Source: Macrotrachela quadricornifera (Eukaryota; Rotifera; Eurotatoria; Philodinida; Philodinidae). Taken from it: 64,000 nucleotides of DNA. Shown piece by piece: positions 1 through 11,673 of this stretch. The stretch covers positions 32,475-96,474 of the forward strand of contig JAJEKB010020688.1 of NCBI GenBank assembly GCA_022393335.1, in the 5' to 3' direction. Both the position numbers and the translations under genes were made by a program. Position 1 is the stretch's first letter, and every line of letters starts with the position of its first letter. The notes under the pieces are model-generated. The model was not told the DNA's origin. It made no database searches and saw only the letters and a program-made list of their open reading frames with translations.

Positions 1-376
1 TTCTTTCACAAATAATCATCTTCAAAAAATAATGCATGAAAAAGTTCTGCTATCAAGATAAAATTTGATTTTAATAGAAAGTCCTGATATCTATAGTTCA
101 AACTCCAATACAAATTCCTTTTTTATTACATTCTAAACTTGAGTAAATGAAATCATTTATTTACATGCGTAGATAATAGGGAATTTTGTTGGCTTCTAAT
201 CATAATAGTTTAACTTATACATGATTGAAGAGAAAGATGTCTCGATTCTTCTTTTTTTTAGTTAGTGGAAATCGCAAATCGCTAGCAATTATCTTTCTCG
301 AGTTAGTAAAAAAATTTTGAGATACTGTACAATCTCGTAGAACTTTTTTTATTTATTTATTAAAAATAAATTTTAG

Positions 377-711
377 CTTTAATTATTGATCAATTATTAT
401 ATAATAGTCAAACTTGTTTACCAACAATACAAGTTAATTCAAATCGTGATGCTTTTAAAACATGTATTGAACAAATACCAACACATGAATTTCTTTGGCT
501 TCAAATTGATTATTTATCATTAAATAAAATGAATAAATATTTAAAAAAACTTTATAAAATTTTACGAGAAGATTCAATTATAATTGGAATATTATTTGGT
601 GAAGAAAATTTTAGTCAATGTTTTGTAAGAATAAAAGATGATGAAAATTTAACTCCATTAATTATTCAAGGTGAACAATATCCACATGATTTAAAATTAA
701 TTAAAACTTAA
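377..711 (+). CDS. Terminal exon of an unidentified gene
   Basis: An open frame of about 110 codons runs from an intron acceptor (tttag ending at 376) to a TAA at 709-711. It starts in mid-codon, so the two bases at 377-378 complete a codon from an exon upstream of, or hidden in, the first 376 bases. The ORF from its internal Met at 529 is only the last 60 residues. The peptide has a regular hydrophobic/charged alternation (for example LLYNSQTC, TCIEQIPTHEFLWLQIDYL, then KKLYKIL) and no zinc-binding motif, membrane span or signal peptide. Codon use is strongly A/T-ending, as in the conserved genes downstream, so it is probably a real gene end. I do not recognise the family. The next gene begins only 225 bp downstream on the same strand. 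Confidence 0.5.
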
Positions 712-935
712 TTGTTTTTTTTTTATTTGTTAAACGAATTTATGATAATAAAAGAAAAAAAAAAAATCTGAAAAAAATGAGGTCAAAGCTTATGAAAGAT
801 TGTTTATATCTTTATCTTAATAAAAAGCAAAAAAAAAAATAAAATAATCATTTGAGTTTCTTATCAGTAGTCTCATGATTTATATAAAGTAATAAAATAT
901 TTATCTTTATTATTTTATTTAAATAAATTAATAAA

Positions 936-1874
936 ATGTTGTGTGAAATAAGTTCATGGTTTGGTTATAATTTTTTTCTAACATGGATAATTCTTAGTTT
1001 TATTGCATTATTTGTACTTGTTCTATTTTCAACAATAATTTTTTATCATTATTATGTCAAAATAACTTATGAAAAATGGTTAAAAAAATCAAATCCAAAA
1101 TATCCATCAGTATATGGTGTTCGAACAGAAATCATAATGATGTTAAAAGGTCTCTTATCAGCAACATTTTGTCCTGCATTAGCATTACATTTAATGGGTA
1201 AAAATAAATTACAAGCTTATTGTGGTGTTGGAGAATATGGTTGGGGATATTTAATAATTAGTTTTTTTATAATATGGTTATCAACTGATTTTTTTGAATT
1301 TTTTTATCATCGAATGGGACATACAATTGATGCTTGTTGGGATATACATAAATCTCATCATCAATTTTTTAATCCAACACCATTTGCTGTTATAGCTGAT
1401 GAATATTTTGATCAATTTGTACGTGCATTACCATTAATTGTTATACCTGCTTTAATACCAATTAATATGGATTTATTATTTTTTCAAGTAAGAAGAATAT
1501 TTTGTTTTTTTTTTTATATAAAAAAAGAAAATATTTTAATTTAGTTTGCTACTTTTTTTTATGGTTATGGTATTTATCTTCATTGGGGTCATGAATTTTC
1601 ATATCCTGATGCTCATCATCCAATAATTAATACATCATTTCAACATTATTTACATCATGCTGTTTCAATTAAAAATCAACCTTATCATACAGGATTTTAT
1701 TTTAAAATATGGGATCAATTATTTGGAAGTATTTATCCAAGAGAAAAATGTTTTTGTATTAAATGTCAGATAGAACAAGGACAACGTACACATGAAGAAT
1801 TTGAAAAAATTGAAAAACCTAATTATAGTATTTTATTAAATTGGAAATTTTGGTTTAGTAAAAAATCAGTTTAA
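936..1874 (+). CDS. Sterol C5-desaturase / fatty acid hydroxylase family protein
   Basis: Two exons, 936-1487 and 1545-1874, join in phase 0 across a 57-bp GT-AG intron and give about 293 residues, close to the size of lathosterol oxidase. The family are ER-membrane di-iron oxygenases that desaturate or hydroxylate sterols and other lipids. All three histidine clusters are visible: HRMGH (about residues 126-130), HKSHH (about 139-143) and, in exon 2, HYLHH followed by YHTGFYFKIWDQLFGS, the typical C-terminal signature. Hydrophobic segments at about residues 10-40 and 100-125 fit membrane anchoring. The stretch after HKSHH (NPTPFA) matches the C5-desaturase branch better than alkane hydroxylases. 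The exact substrate cannot be read from sequence. The start is the first ATG of the frame, preceded by an AT-rich leader. No lesions were seen. Confidence 0.85.
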
Positions 1875-1893
1875 ATATTTTCTTTCTTTTTTT

Positions 1894-2270
1894 TTACAAA
1901 AGTAAAATTTTTGGAATAGATAGACATAAATGATTGATTTTATAGCAAAAAAATATTTCATTTCGATTTGGATTATAATTAGCAACAAAGCGAGTTTTAT
2001 ATTCATGTTTAATTAACTGATTTTGATCAATTATCATATACTATATAAATAAAAAATTCCTACAAATAAATACAATGTTATATATTTTACTTCGATTTAT
2101 TAGTTTTTATTCATCAATAAACTTGGTTAAATCGATCACTATTAGTCATAGATGTGGATTGACATGAATTAAATGTTGGCATATATAGAGGATGTTTTAA
2201 AGATTCGTGAGGAAAATTTTCATATATAACTGGTAAACAATTCAACTGATTGATATATATGGGCTTGTTC
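1894..2270 (-). other. Two short coding-like frames, possible gene remnant
   Basis: On the minus strand two short open frames follow each other: one of about 45 codons ending in TGA near 2118, containing CLPVIYENFPHESLKHPLYM, and one of 47 codons from ATG at 2037 to TAA at 1894, containing RFVANYNPNRNEIFFCYKI. Composition and A/T-ending codons resemble host exons rather than random sequence, but short open frames are common by chance in DNA this AT-rich. The 5' side runs into the inverted repeat at 2228-2468, so the gene may have been truncated there. No family was recognised and no convincing splice sites join the two. Confidence 0.25.
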
Positions 2271-2468
2271 AATCATAGGATGCCCTATAGATACTTTTTT
2301 TCTATTGTAAGGATAAAACATGGTATGGTTCGGGCCAATCTATGACTCTCTCTCATATGACTCAGATAATAGTATGTTTTATTCTTACAATAGAAAAAAA
2401 GTATCAATAGGGCATCCTATCATTGAGCACGCCCATATTTATATCTATCAGTTGATGATAACCATTTT
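2228..2468. repeat. Imperfect inverted repeat, foldback or MITE-like
   Basis: The left arm (about 2228-2320) and right arm (about 2371-2468) are reverse complements over roughly 75-90 bp with scattered mismatches. Examples are ggatgccctat in the left arm against atagggcatcc in the right, and ctattgtaaggataaaacat against atgttttattcttacaatag. The loop of about 50 bp (2321-2370) contains a tctctctcat stretch. The short ORF at 2320-2502 is a by-product of this palindrome. No clear target-site duplication could be set. Confidence 0.7.
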
Positions 2469-2470
2469 GA

Positions 2471-3060
2471 ACATTTATTGCAAGCCAAGTTATATAAAAT
2501 AAAATTTGACAGTATCTGAAATAGTCCAATTTCGTACTGTTTAATCATATAATAATATTAGCTCAAGGAAAATTTGTGAACCCAATCGGAATATTAGTTA
2601 AATGAAACAAAGATTGTTTTATAATAACAAATTTATCTATTAATATTTATTACAATAGTAAAGTCCACATCAAATATTCTATAAATATTAATTTGAAATT
2701 GATTCAATAAACAATTCAAGTCCTCCGATGGACATGTTAGAAAAGATCTATTAAATTATAACTGTTATGAAAACAATCTAAATGACTCATTGATATTTGA
2801 TCATATCGAAAACTTATCAAAGTCAATGAATATTTTTGTAAAACTAAACTCTCAAAAATAATCGATTAAATATATAGATCCACTTTATAGAACTAATTAT
2901 CTGTGCATTAAATGTATTTATGCTATACTTTATAATGGTTACGAATGAGGCTAATAATTCTGTTTGAATAAGTGATTCGACAATTTTTGGTTAAGAGATG
3001 ATTTTAATTAAGAAAAAATTTTTTTACAAAAAACAAAATTCAATACTCATTTCAACAAAT
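2471..3060. other. Non-coding AT-rich spacer
   Basis: No gene, RNA motif or clear repeat was recognised. Stop codons are frequent in all frames. Confidence 0.5.
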
Positions 3061-3538
3061 CCAATAATAAATGATTCAAATAACGCTCGTATAATTCAGA
3101 GAAGTTCGAACATCATTTCTCAATTACGTTATTATACTGAACAAACAGACACAGTTGGACTAAATTAAAACAAGAGATTCTAGCCATTCCAAATGGCAAT
3201 ATAGTAAGGTATTATTTGCCTTCTGATGAAGAAACAACAATATCAGATAAAGAAATAGAATAAATATGAAGATTGCAGATTCAACTTATTTAACACATAC
3301 ATAATCTGTCTACTTCAACATTTGATGCATATATTTGGCCGACAAGTCTGGCAAACGAAGCAGTACAACTTGCACTTACCCATCATTCCTGAAAAATTTC
3401 ATCTATAAGCATGTCATTGGGATGTGTATAAGTCTAAAATATTCCAAAACTCCACCAGAAACAGAAAATGTATTAATCAGTAAAAAAAAAGAAAGCGAGA
3501 CAGACGATTTAAAACCAAAAGAAGCTTTAGTCACATAG
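3061..3538 (+). pseudogene. Decayed MULE-like transposase, SWIM zinc-finger end
   Basis: The open part (3335-3538) encodes TTCTYPSFLKNFIYKHVIGM followed by a lysine-rich tail. This matches the SWIM zinc finger (CxC...CxH) found at the C-terminus of MULE-type transposases. Three of the four expected ligand positions are altered or doubtful: the first pair reads CTY instead of CxC, and the Cys of the CxH pair reads Tyr (YKH). Just upstream, in another frame, are STFDAYIW and IPNGNIVRYYLPSDEETTI, which I take as the preceding part of the same protein, broken by at least one frameshift near 3340 and several stop codons. The apparent start of the ORF is a TTG, not a real start. It is a dead fragment with no catalytic domain visible. 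Confidence 0.6.
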
Positions 3539-4049
3539 TAGTTTTTTGTTATTAAAATATAAATTAATTGCTATCCATATCATCATATAAAATTGCTCAA
3601 ATAAATACTAATCCTAAATAAACATTTTTAATTTAATATTCTACGCTATGTAAATTACAATATTTTTTTAAAAGAAACTAGATTAGATGAGGAAAATGAC
3701 TCATATACCAACACATTCTTATGACCTTGTATGATATATAAAACAAAAAAATATTCTGAAAAATACTTTGACATATATCATACATCATTTTTTTCATAAT
3801 ATGATTCATCAGAATTACCAAAAAAAACATATTTTATTAATATTTCATTCGAATAAAGTATATATATATGTTATGTGTTTAATAATAATTAAATTAAAAA
3901 TTTTAAATAAAAACGGCATCTATTATAAAACTAACTCTTTTAATTCATATTCTTTCAATGAGTCAGTTCTTCTAATCTTATCTATATATATTATCAAATG
4001 ATATCAATTTATTCTTGTCATTATATTTTATTTTACTCACACAAAACTA
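3539..4049. other. Spacer upstream of the Rab gene
   Basis: AT-rich DNA with a TATATATATG stretch near 3860 and no convincing exon. The 77-codon open frame at 3768-4001 is Ile/Tyr/Asn-rich and looks like chance. The 5' leader and promoter of the Rab gene must lie here or extend into it. Confidence 0.45.
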
Positions 4050-5002
4050 ATGGTTAGAAAATTAATAATTAAAGAAAAAAGAATTAACTAATAATATTTT
4101 ATATATATTTATTAATCTAGACATCGGCATCTTCTTCTTCCGAAAATGATCATTCAAAACGTGAATTATTATTTAAAGTTCTTGTTATTGGAGAATTAGG
4201 AACAGGAAAAACCTCGATTGTAAAACGTACTGTACACAATTTCTTTTCAGAACATTATCGATCAACTGTAATAAATTTCAGATTCTTTTTTTATTTCTTT
4301 TAAATCTATATATCATAGGTTGGCGTTGATTTTGCGCTTAAAATTGTTAAGTTTGATGATGATACTATTATTCGTTTACAACTTTGGGTAAAACTTTTCA
4401 AAAATAAAATTTATATATATATCAAAAATATTTAAATAGGATATTGCAGGACAAGAACGTTTTGGCAATATGACTCGAGTTTATTACAAAGATGCAGTTG
4501 GTTGTATAATTGTATTTGATGTAACACGTGAATCAACATTTAATGCTGTTTTAAAATGGAAAACAGATTTAGATAATAAAATTTTATTACCAAATGGAAA
4601 TCCATTACCGTGTATACTACTTGCAAACAAAGTATTTTTCTTTTTTTCTATTAAAAATATATTGTTTTTTTTTGTTAGTGTGATTTAGAGAAAGATAATT
4701 TAGTTAATAATAATACAGACGAAATGAATAAATTTTGTAAAGAAAAAGGTTTTATTAATTGGTTTGAAACATCAGCAAAAGAAAATCTTAATATTGACAC
4801 ATCAATTGAATTTCTTATTGATGAAGTAAAAAAAAATTTTATTTTTTTATTTATAAGAAAACACTTCTTTTATTAGATTATGAAAAATGATAATGATTCA
4901 AAATCAACTAATAATGAAAATGAAGATATTATTAAAAGTGTTGATATAGAAAAACATTCAAATTCAAATAATAGAAGCAAATGTTGTGCTAGAAACAGCT
5001 GA
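4050..5002 (+). CDS. Rab32: Rab32/Rab38-family small GTPase
   Basis: Six exons give 227 residues, the same size as Rab32 (about 225): 4050-4052, 4121-4267, 4319-4387, 4440-4631, 4679-4825 and 4877-5002, with introns of 47-68 bp. Rab32/38 proteins work on lysosome-related organelles and mitochondria-associated vesicles. Visible G motifs are GELGTGKTS (P-loop), WDIAGQERF, NKCD (split by an intron after NK) and ETSAK. The WDIAGQE form, with Ile rather than Thr, plus FKVLVIGELG and FGNMTRVYYK, are Rab32/38 hallmarks. An acidic Asn/Ser-rich tail precedes a CC pair for prenylation, but four residues (ARNS) follow the CC, which is unusual. The start is inferred: a lone ATG followed at once by a gttaga donor gives a phase-0 join to exon 2. 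A longer upstream exon is possible. Confidence 0.88.
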
Positions 5003-5150
5003 TTATATTTTTCTTTTGTTCGTTCTTTTACTTTGTATTATAAATTATCGTAAACTCTATATATATCTTATTTAATCGAGAAAACATCTATACGAAATAA
5101 TAGAGCAACAAACATATATATTCGTTTTTCGTTTGTTTCTTAGACAAAAT
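5003..5150. other. Rab 3' end and spacer to next gene
   Basis: Only about 150 bp separate the Rab stop codon from the first ATG of the next + strand gene, so the Rab 3' UTR, polyadenylation and the next promoter or trans-splice leader are compressed here. Confidence 0.4.
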
Positions 5151-6510
5151 ATGGATAATAAAATGGTAATTATATATGTATTTTTATGTTTAAATTAAAT
5201 AATAATAATAATAATAATAAAAAACTTTTAAATAAAAATAAAAAAATTAATTTAGACAAAAATTCGTCGAATATTTGCTGAACAATTAACAATAAAACAT
5301 AGACTTAAATTAATTATACCAAATAATGATTCATCTGATACAATATTTGAATTATTTATTAATGAAATGTATAATCAATTACATAAAAAATTAATTAAAC
5401 AAAATGAACAATTATTAAATGAAAAAAATCCAAATTCTCCATTAATTATACAAAAAAAACAACTTGAAAAAGATATTCAAGATTTTAATATATTAAATAA
5501 ACATCAAGATCTACGTGCTATACAACAAATTATTGAACGTATTGAACATATGGCAATGTTTAATACTAAATACAATACTAGTCCAATTGAATCAATAGTT
5601 ATACCAACGAAAAATCTTCCCTTAATATCATGTTCATATTGGGTTAATTAAATAATTTAAAATAAAAATAATATTTTGAAAATTTAGTTCTATTTTTTTT
5701 TTGTTTTGTTTTATTAGGCTCTATGTAATGAATTAGTTGAACGATTAAATTGGCCATCGGAATTATTTGCACCAGAATATAATCGATGTTTTTGTAAAAC
5801 ATGTTATCCATTAACAAAGCCGAATATTTATCAATCTAATAATGATAATAAATATCCAGTAATAGTACCAAGAAATTGGGCAAAATTTGGACTTAAAATT
5901 GATGATGTTCAAGCAAAAGTTCATCAAATTTGGGTAAAAAAGAAAATAAATAATAGAAATAAGAAAATAATATTTTTATATTAATATAGAATAAATGGGC
6001 TATAGCATATCATGGTACATTACCAAATGCTGCATTATCAATGATTAAACATCGACAGATTTGTTTACCTGGTGATACACTTTTAGATGGAACAAAATTA
6101 AATATTCGACTTGGACATATTCCTGAGTAAAATAACAAATAAAATATTTTTCAAAAATACAAAATTTTCAACTTTTAATATTTAGTCAAAAAGCATTTTT
6201 TACATCTCCAACAATTCGTTATGCAGCACAAAATCATTATGCCACACCAATTGAATTTACATCACATATAGATAAATGTATTTATACAGCTAAAATTGTT
6301 TTACGATGTCGTCAAATGCCTAATACATTTACCATTCAAAGTGAAACATTAAACAATTCATGTATAAATGAAACAGATTTTTGTGATATTATACCTAATG
6401 AACAAATTGAATGGAAAACAGATCAACGTGGTACAGTTATTTTTGATGGTTTATGTATTAGATTAAAACAAATATCAACTCGTTCTTATACAAATAATAT
6501 TATTAACTAA
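5151..6510 (+). CDS. Protein with neuralized-like 4 (NEURL4) C-terminal-type domain
   Basis: Five exons (5151-5165, 5256-5642, 5718-5933, 5990-6126, 6186-6510) join in consistent phase and give about 359 residues. The N-terminal third is a Lys/Gln/Asn-rich, probably coiled-coil helix (about residues 25-105). A CFCKTC cysteine pair follows, then a module with VPRNWAKFGLKI, WAIAYHGT, a PGD turn, GHIPD, FFTSPTIRYAAQNHYATPIE and IEWKTDQRG...FDGLCI. I associate this order (WxxxYHGT, LPGD, GHxP, SPTIRYA, IEWxT) with the C-terminal region of proteins annotated as neuralized-like 4 in invertebrates. The YHGT element and beta-rich pattern recall an ADP-ribosyltransferase-like fold, which is inference. 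No RING finger is present. The tiny first exon (MDNKM) is inferred from the ATG and gtaatt donor. The function of the family is uncertain. Confidence 0.65.
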
Positions 6511-8507
6511 ACGAAATAAAGAAATAAAAAGATGTTATTTAATTGTTTATTGTTTTTAGTTCACAAGTTTGTTCTAAAGCATTGTTTTAATTTTTTTAAA
6601 GTGTTTTGTTTGTTTATTTTTTTCACTATTCTTTTTCAATAAAAATTTATTGAGGAATAATAGTAGAACTTTTTTTGAATTTTATAGTATGAAAATAGTT
6701 ACATCTGTTTTATAAGATAATTTATTAAAATTAATATGTATTCTCTTACAAGTTTATACATAAACTTTTGCTAGGAAGTTAGTGTTATAATTTCAAGTTG
6801 AATACCTGATGAATTTTATACCAAAATAAAAAGCATCAAAGCTTTTTTCATTATTTTTATTGCTTGAATTTATAGGGCTAGTTTTTTTGGTTGGTAATAG
6901 AATTATTTTCGAATTTTTTATTCATAAGAAAAATACAATAGCGTTCCAAATTGATTATACAACTGACGAATGAGCTTGTATACGTATATTACCCACAATT
7001 GTTCAACCTTCTAAGTAGCGGTTTTTATCAAAATATAGCTTAATGCTCATAGTTGTTTTTCACTCGGATCATCTTCATCTGCGAACTATTTCATGTAACA
7101 GATAAAGGCGATTCGAATGAAAAATAATTATGTTGAGAAGGACTGCTGTTCCAAAAATTGAATGACTATGAACATCTTATGTACGTATACTATTCACTAG
7201 CTGCCTGATCAAGTTTGAGTGTCATTGTATATAACAAGTACTGTATAGAGAAGTTCGTGGAAAAGAAGAGACAGATTTATCCATTTTCTTATAAAAAAGG
7301 AAAAACAAACTGAACAAAAATTGGCAAATCCATACATATATCTGCTATTAAATCTAGAGAAAGATATCGAGCAAAAGCTTATCCTATGTTTGCTAACATA
7401 AAATGCAGTTTTTTTTGAATATTTAGCCTTATATAAAACATATTCAAATATAATAATTGAGTAAATGACATGCGAATACGAGGCAAAGTATCTGTGTTAT
7501 ATGTTTTTATATATCTAAAATAAACTAATATGATAGTATTCATGGAAATATTTATTTGTCTATTTTTTAAAAGCTTCAATAATTAAATAAGGATTAATTA
7601 ATATTAAAAAACAAATATTTTTTGTAAAATTGGATCAAGAAAACGAAAGACTTATTTTTGATGAAAGCATATAGTCTCAACATGAGATCATTTGCTACTT
7701 GAAGAGCTCATGAGACGAGACACAAGTGAGATCGAATTAACTGTTTCATCCTTTTTTTTATTCTAAGACTAAGAAAGAATCAAGTCAACAAGATGATGAC
7801 AGTGACACCGCACTCATTTCAATGATCAAACGATGTTCTCACCATGAAAATCAACAGGAGTCATCTCTAACGAACTCATGTCGATTGATATTCGAGTGAA
7901 GAGACTGGTTAAAAGATGAAATGATACATCATTTTTCAATTAGTTCAATCTATATATATTTTTCTTTCCTTTTTTTAATCGAGATGAGGCGCCATCTATT
8001 GAGTTTTTTTTTTTTTGTTCTTGATTATTCTCTTAGGGCATCTCATCGTTTTTATACATATTGTTAAGTGTGTAAATGTATCAATGATTAACGCATTGCT
8101 TTCAATTCATGACTCTTGTGTCTGTCGACAAGCATGTATATGTATAGAGCACTTGAACATCATCGTCATCTTACTAAGCGGGATTTCATTTTTTATTCCT
8201 TTTGTTCACATACTAATTGATGTTTCGTTGAGACGAGAAAGATCAACACAACAACAACAATAATATTTCCTTTAGGATGTCTAAAAGAAAAAGTCAACTG
8301 TTTGCATTTAGCCTTCGGGTACCGCACTCGTGTCCTATAACAACGTCTTCTTCTTCTTCTTCTTCTTTTCGTGATGAGTAGATCAACACAAGTCGTTTCC
8401 TTCTTTTTTTTTCTCTTGCCTTGCAACTATCACAATATGTGTATATATGTGTGGAATAATTTACGACTCATGCACACACCAGATATTCTGTTTCAAGTAG
8501 TACAACC

Positions 8508-8538
<31 letters not shown>

Positions 8539-9386
8539 CAAAAGAAAAAAAAAAGTTCTTTTTATGTTTATCGATGAGAAATAATTGGCTTCGTTAAACG
8601 AACCACACAAACAATACAAAAAAAAAAGTAGCATAAAACTATGAGAACATTTATTCAAATAAAATGTCTTAGTTTCAGTACATAAAACATATTTCACCAA
8701 TCATTATTATCATCATTGACAAGAAAAAAGAAACACCATGAAAACTAATATATTGATAAAAAGAAAAGATAAAATTTTTTTTTATTAATAATTAATTAAA
8801 TAATTAATCGAGCATTTTTAAATCTTAAGAAAATAAATTCTATTCTATTCTTTTCTTTTTTTTTTTATTTGTTAAACTATTCAACGATTGACAGATGTGT
8901 TGTTCAACCGATTTTTCTCTTTGACCAGACGCCTTGCGTACACAATTGGTCGATCGATTTGGGCTTATCGTTGGTGAATACACATATATATAGTAGCCGA
9001 GCAAATGTATGTGTGTATGTGTATACACGTTTCAATATTGATGTAATCAAATCTCAGCTTGACCTTATTCAACAAGCGTCACCATACCAATATCGACTGG
9101 TTTATTTCTCTCTTTTTTCTTTTTTTTTTTTTCTTCTTTTACAGCTCGTTCTTTTCTCCGGTTCGTCGACGAATATTTTCTTTTCTCTAACACATTCTCT
9201 CGTTTCTCGTTGGTTGTCATTAAACTACAAACATTATAACAAACGAGAAAGAGCAAACGATTTTCTCTTTCTCTCTCTCTCTCATTTTTTTTTTCTATTC
9301 GCACGACTAACCATCATTCGTTTGTTATTAAAAAAAATAAGAGTAGTAGTAGTAGTACATTTTTATCTATGGGAATATAAAACGTT
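6511..9386. other. Intergenic and 5' region of first LIM-homeobox gene
   Basis: About 2.9 kb without a convincing gene. The last 1.4 kb is rich in microsatellites and pyrimidine tracts, including a (CTT)n tract near 8348-8368 and CT-rich runs near 9260-9285, and probably forms the promoter and 5' UTR of the LIM-homeobox gene starting at 9387. Open frames here (8015-8263, 8869-9390 and antisense partners) are products of these simple repeats. A 46-codon open frame at about 7760-7900 (KTKKESSQQDDDSDTALISM) is the only other coding-like stretch, and it is weak. Confidence 0.5.
8511..8538. repeat. (AG)14 microsatellite
   Basis: Twenty-eight bases of uninterrupted AG dinucleotides in the upstream region of the LIM-homeobox gene. 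Confidence 0.95.
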
Positions 9387-11528
9387 ATGATCGAACGTTT
9401 ACTAGCACCAACACCTCCAACACAATTAACCGAACTTATTTCTGAACATCCTGAAGTATAAAAAAAAAAAAAAACTTCTTTTATGTTTTATTAAAAAACA
9501 AAATTTCTTTTTTTTTTTATTAGTTAACACCATCATCATTAGTTGATTATGATATTATTGGTAATAATACATTAATACTTGGTGAAAATAATTGTATGTC
9601 ATGTGGTTTAATAATAAAAGATGAAAGTTATTTACGTGTACATAAACATGGAATATTTCATGAAAATTGTTTAATATGTTATATATGTCATCGACCATTA
9701 ATTACAATTGGTGGAGGATATTATATACGAAATAATTATAATCAACAATCACATTTTATTTGTCGACATGATTATCAAAATGTTCATAATAAGTAAGTAT
9801 AAAAATAAAAAAAAAAAAGGAGAAAACACTGAAAATATTTTACCTTGATATTTTTTTTATTCATATTAATGAATGTAAAATGCATTCATGCGTAGACATT
9901 TACAATTAATTATGAAGAAAAACGACATATAGATATATGATAGAATATGATAGTTGTCATTTAATGTGTCGTGTGTCGTAAATTGAAAAGTGTCGAGAAC
10001 TATCATACAAATGACTTATCAATTGGTTCTTTTTCTTCATGGTTTTCTTTCTTTCTTTTTTTTCTCATCACACCTGTTTTGTCTTATCAACAATTGATCG
10101 GAAAGGCTTCATTTATTCTATTGATCTGACAGAGCTTCTTTCTTCTTCAGCATCATTATCTGTGAACACTTGCGTTTTTTTGTCAATCATCCGAGTCTGG
10201 TACACACATATCAAATCACATTCATGCTGTTTTAAACGAATTGAAAAACTTATTTTTTTTTTTAAAAAAAAATAAAATAATAATTCTCAACACAGTTGGA
10301 AATCTGCCTTAAGCAGCAAAATAAGTAAATCACTTGTGAATAGAAAAATAAAAGATTATAATCAAATCTCATGGAGGGGGTAAACCAACATCATCGATTT
10401 GCTTTAAGGAAAAAAAAAAAAAAGAAATCTTCAAAATTTTTTTTTTTCTGTTTTTGTTTAACAGATCTTATCCATTGTCTCTTCCACAATGTTCAAAATG
10501 TCAAATATCAATATCAGCTAATGAATTAGTTATGCGTACTGATGATAAATATATATATCATATTGATTGTTTTACATGTTGTTTGTGTAATGTTGTTTTA
10601 AAATCCGGAGATGATTATGGTTTACATGGTTCATTATTATTTTGTCGTTTACATTTAGAACAAACAACAAATACAACATTTTCATTATGTTCACCAATAA
10701 AAAGTCCAATTATATCAACAAATATAAATATAAAAAAATCTCGACAAAATAATTCAACAACACAACGTAAACAACGTATGAAATTAAATAATTTAGAAAA
10801 TAATACAAATAATTTAGATATAACAGGTTTAATTAAATAAATAAAATTTAATTCTTATCTTCTTTTCTTTTTTTTTTTGTATTATAAAAGGTTTTTTAAA
10901 TGTAAATGATTTAACAAATTCTGATGTTAATTATTCATCAACAATATATAATAATCAATCAACATCAAATTCTCAACAATTACAACAACGAACTAAACGT
11001 AATAGAACATCATTTAAACATCATCAATTACGTATAATGAAAACATTTTTTGCACAAAATCATAATCCAGATTCTAAAGGTTTAAAAATTTTATCACAAA
11101 AAACACAATTAAGTAAACGTGTACTTCAGGTAAAATATAAAAAAAAAAGGAATCAATTGTTTTTTTATTATTTATTTATTCTATTTAAGGTTTGGTTTCA
11201 AAATGCTCGAGCTAAATTACGTCGTGGTTTAATTCAAGAACAAGAAAATAAACAACAAAAAGCTTCAACATCTATTGAAAATACTAATAATAATTCATCA
11301 TCATCATCAACAAATGAATTTTTACATATGATAAATGATGATGATATTGCAAGTAGAACATCAAATGATCCTAGTAGAACAGAAGATGATGAACAAATTA
11401 TTGATGATTTAGATGATTATGATAATAATAATAATAATAATAATCAAAATAATGAATCATCAATAAATATGAACACACATGAATTTAATCATCTTATGCC
11501 GCCTTATTCTATGTACCCACTTTTGTGA
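9387..11528 (+). CDS. Lhx2/9: LIM-homeobox transcription factor, Lhx2/9 (apterous) class, copy A
   Basis: Five exons (9387-9455, 9524-9792, 10465-10826, 10891-11129, 11190-11528) give about 425 residues. LIM1 starts at C47 (CMSC...HENCLICYIC...CRHD) and LIM2 at C122 (CSKC...HIDCFTCCLC...CRLH); both have full zinc-ligand sets. The homeodomain spans about residues 266-326: RTSFKHHQLRIMKTFF, NHNPD, KRVLQVWFQNARAK. SFKHHQLR with NHNPD is the Lhx2/9/apterous signature, not Lmx, Lhx1/5 or Islet. The tail is Ser/Asn/Asp-rich. The 672-bp second intron is far longer than the others (about 60-70 bp) and may carry regulation. A homeodomain intron splits VLQ and VWFQ in phase 0. The start is the first in-frame ATG after the pyrimidine-rich leader. 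LIM-HD proteins of this class bind DNA with LDB/Chip cofactors and pattern sensory, brain and appendage tissue in other animals. Confidence 0.93.
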
Positions 11529-11639
11529 TATTTTTTTTTCTTTTTTCTTTATTATTAAATAGAACAAATCCAACTGAGTTCAAATATATTTCTCACAGTT
11601 TTTATTGTTGTTTCATATGTGTAATACGTGTTAGTAGGA

Positions 11640-11673
<34 letters not shown>

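Noticed and set aside
8869..9390. A 173-codon + strand frame ending at the LIM-homeobox start
   Set aside because: It is Phe/Leu/Ser-rich from pyrimidine tracts, out of frame with the homeobox gene, and has no domain.
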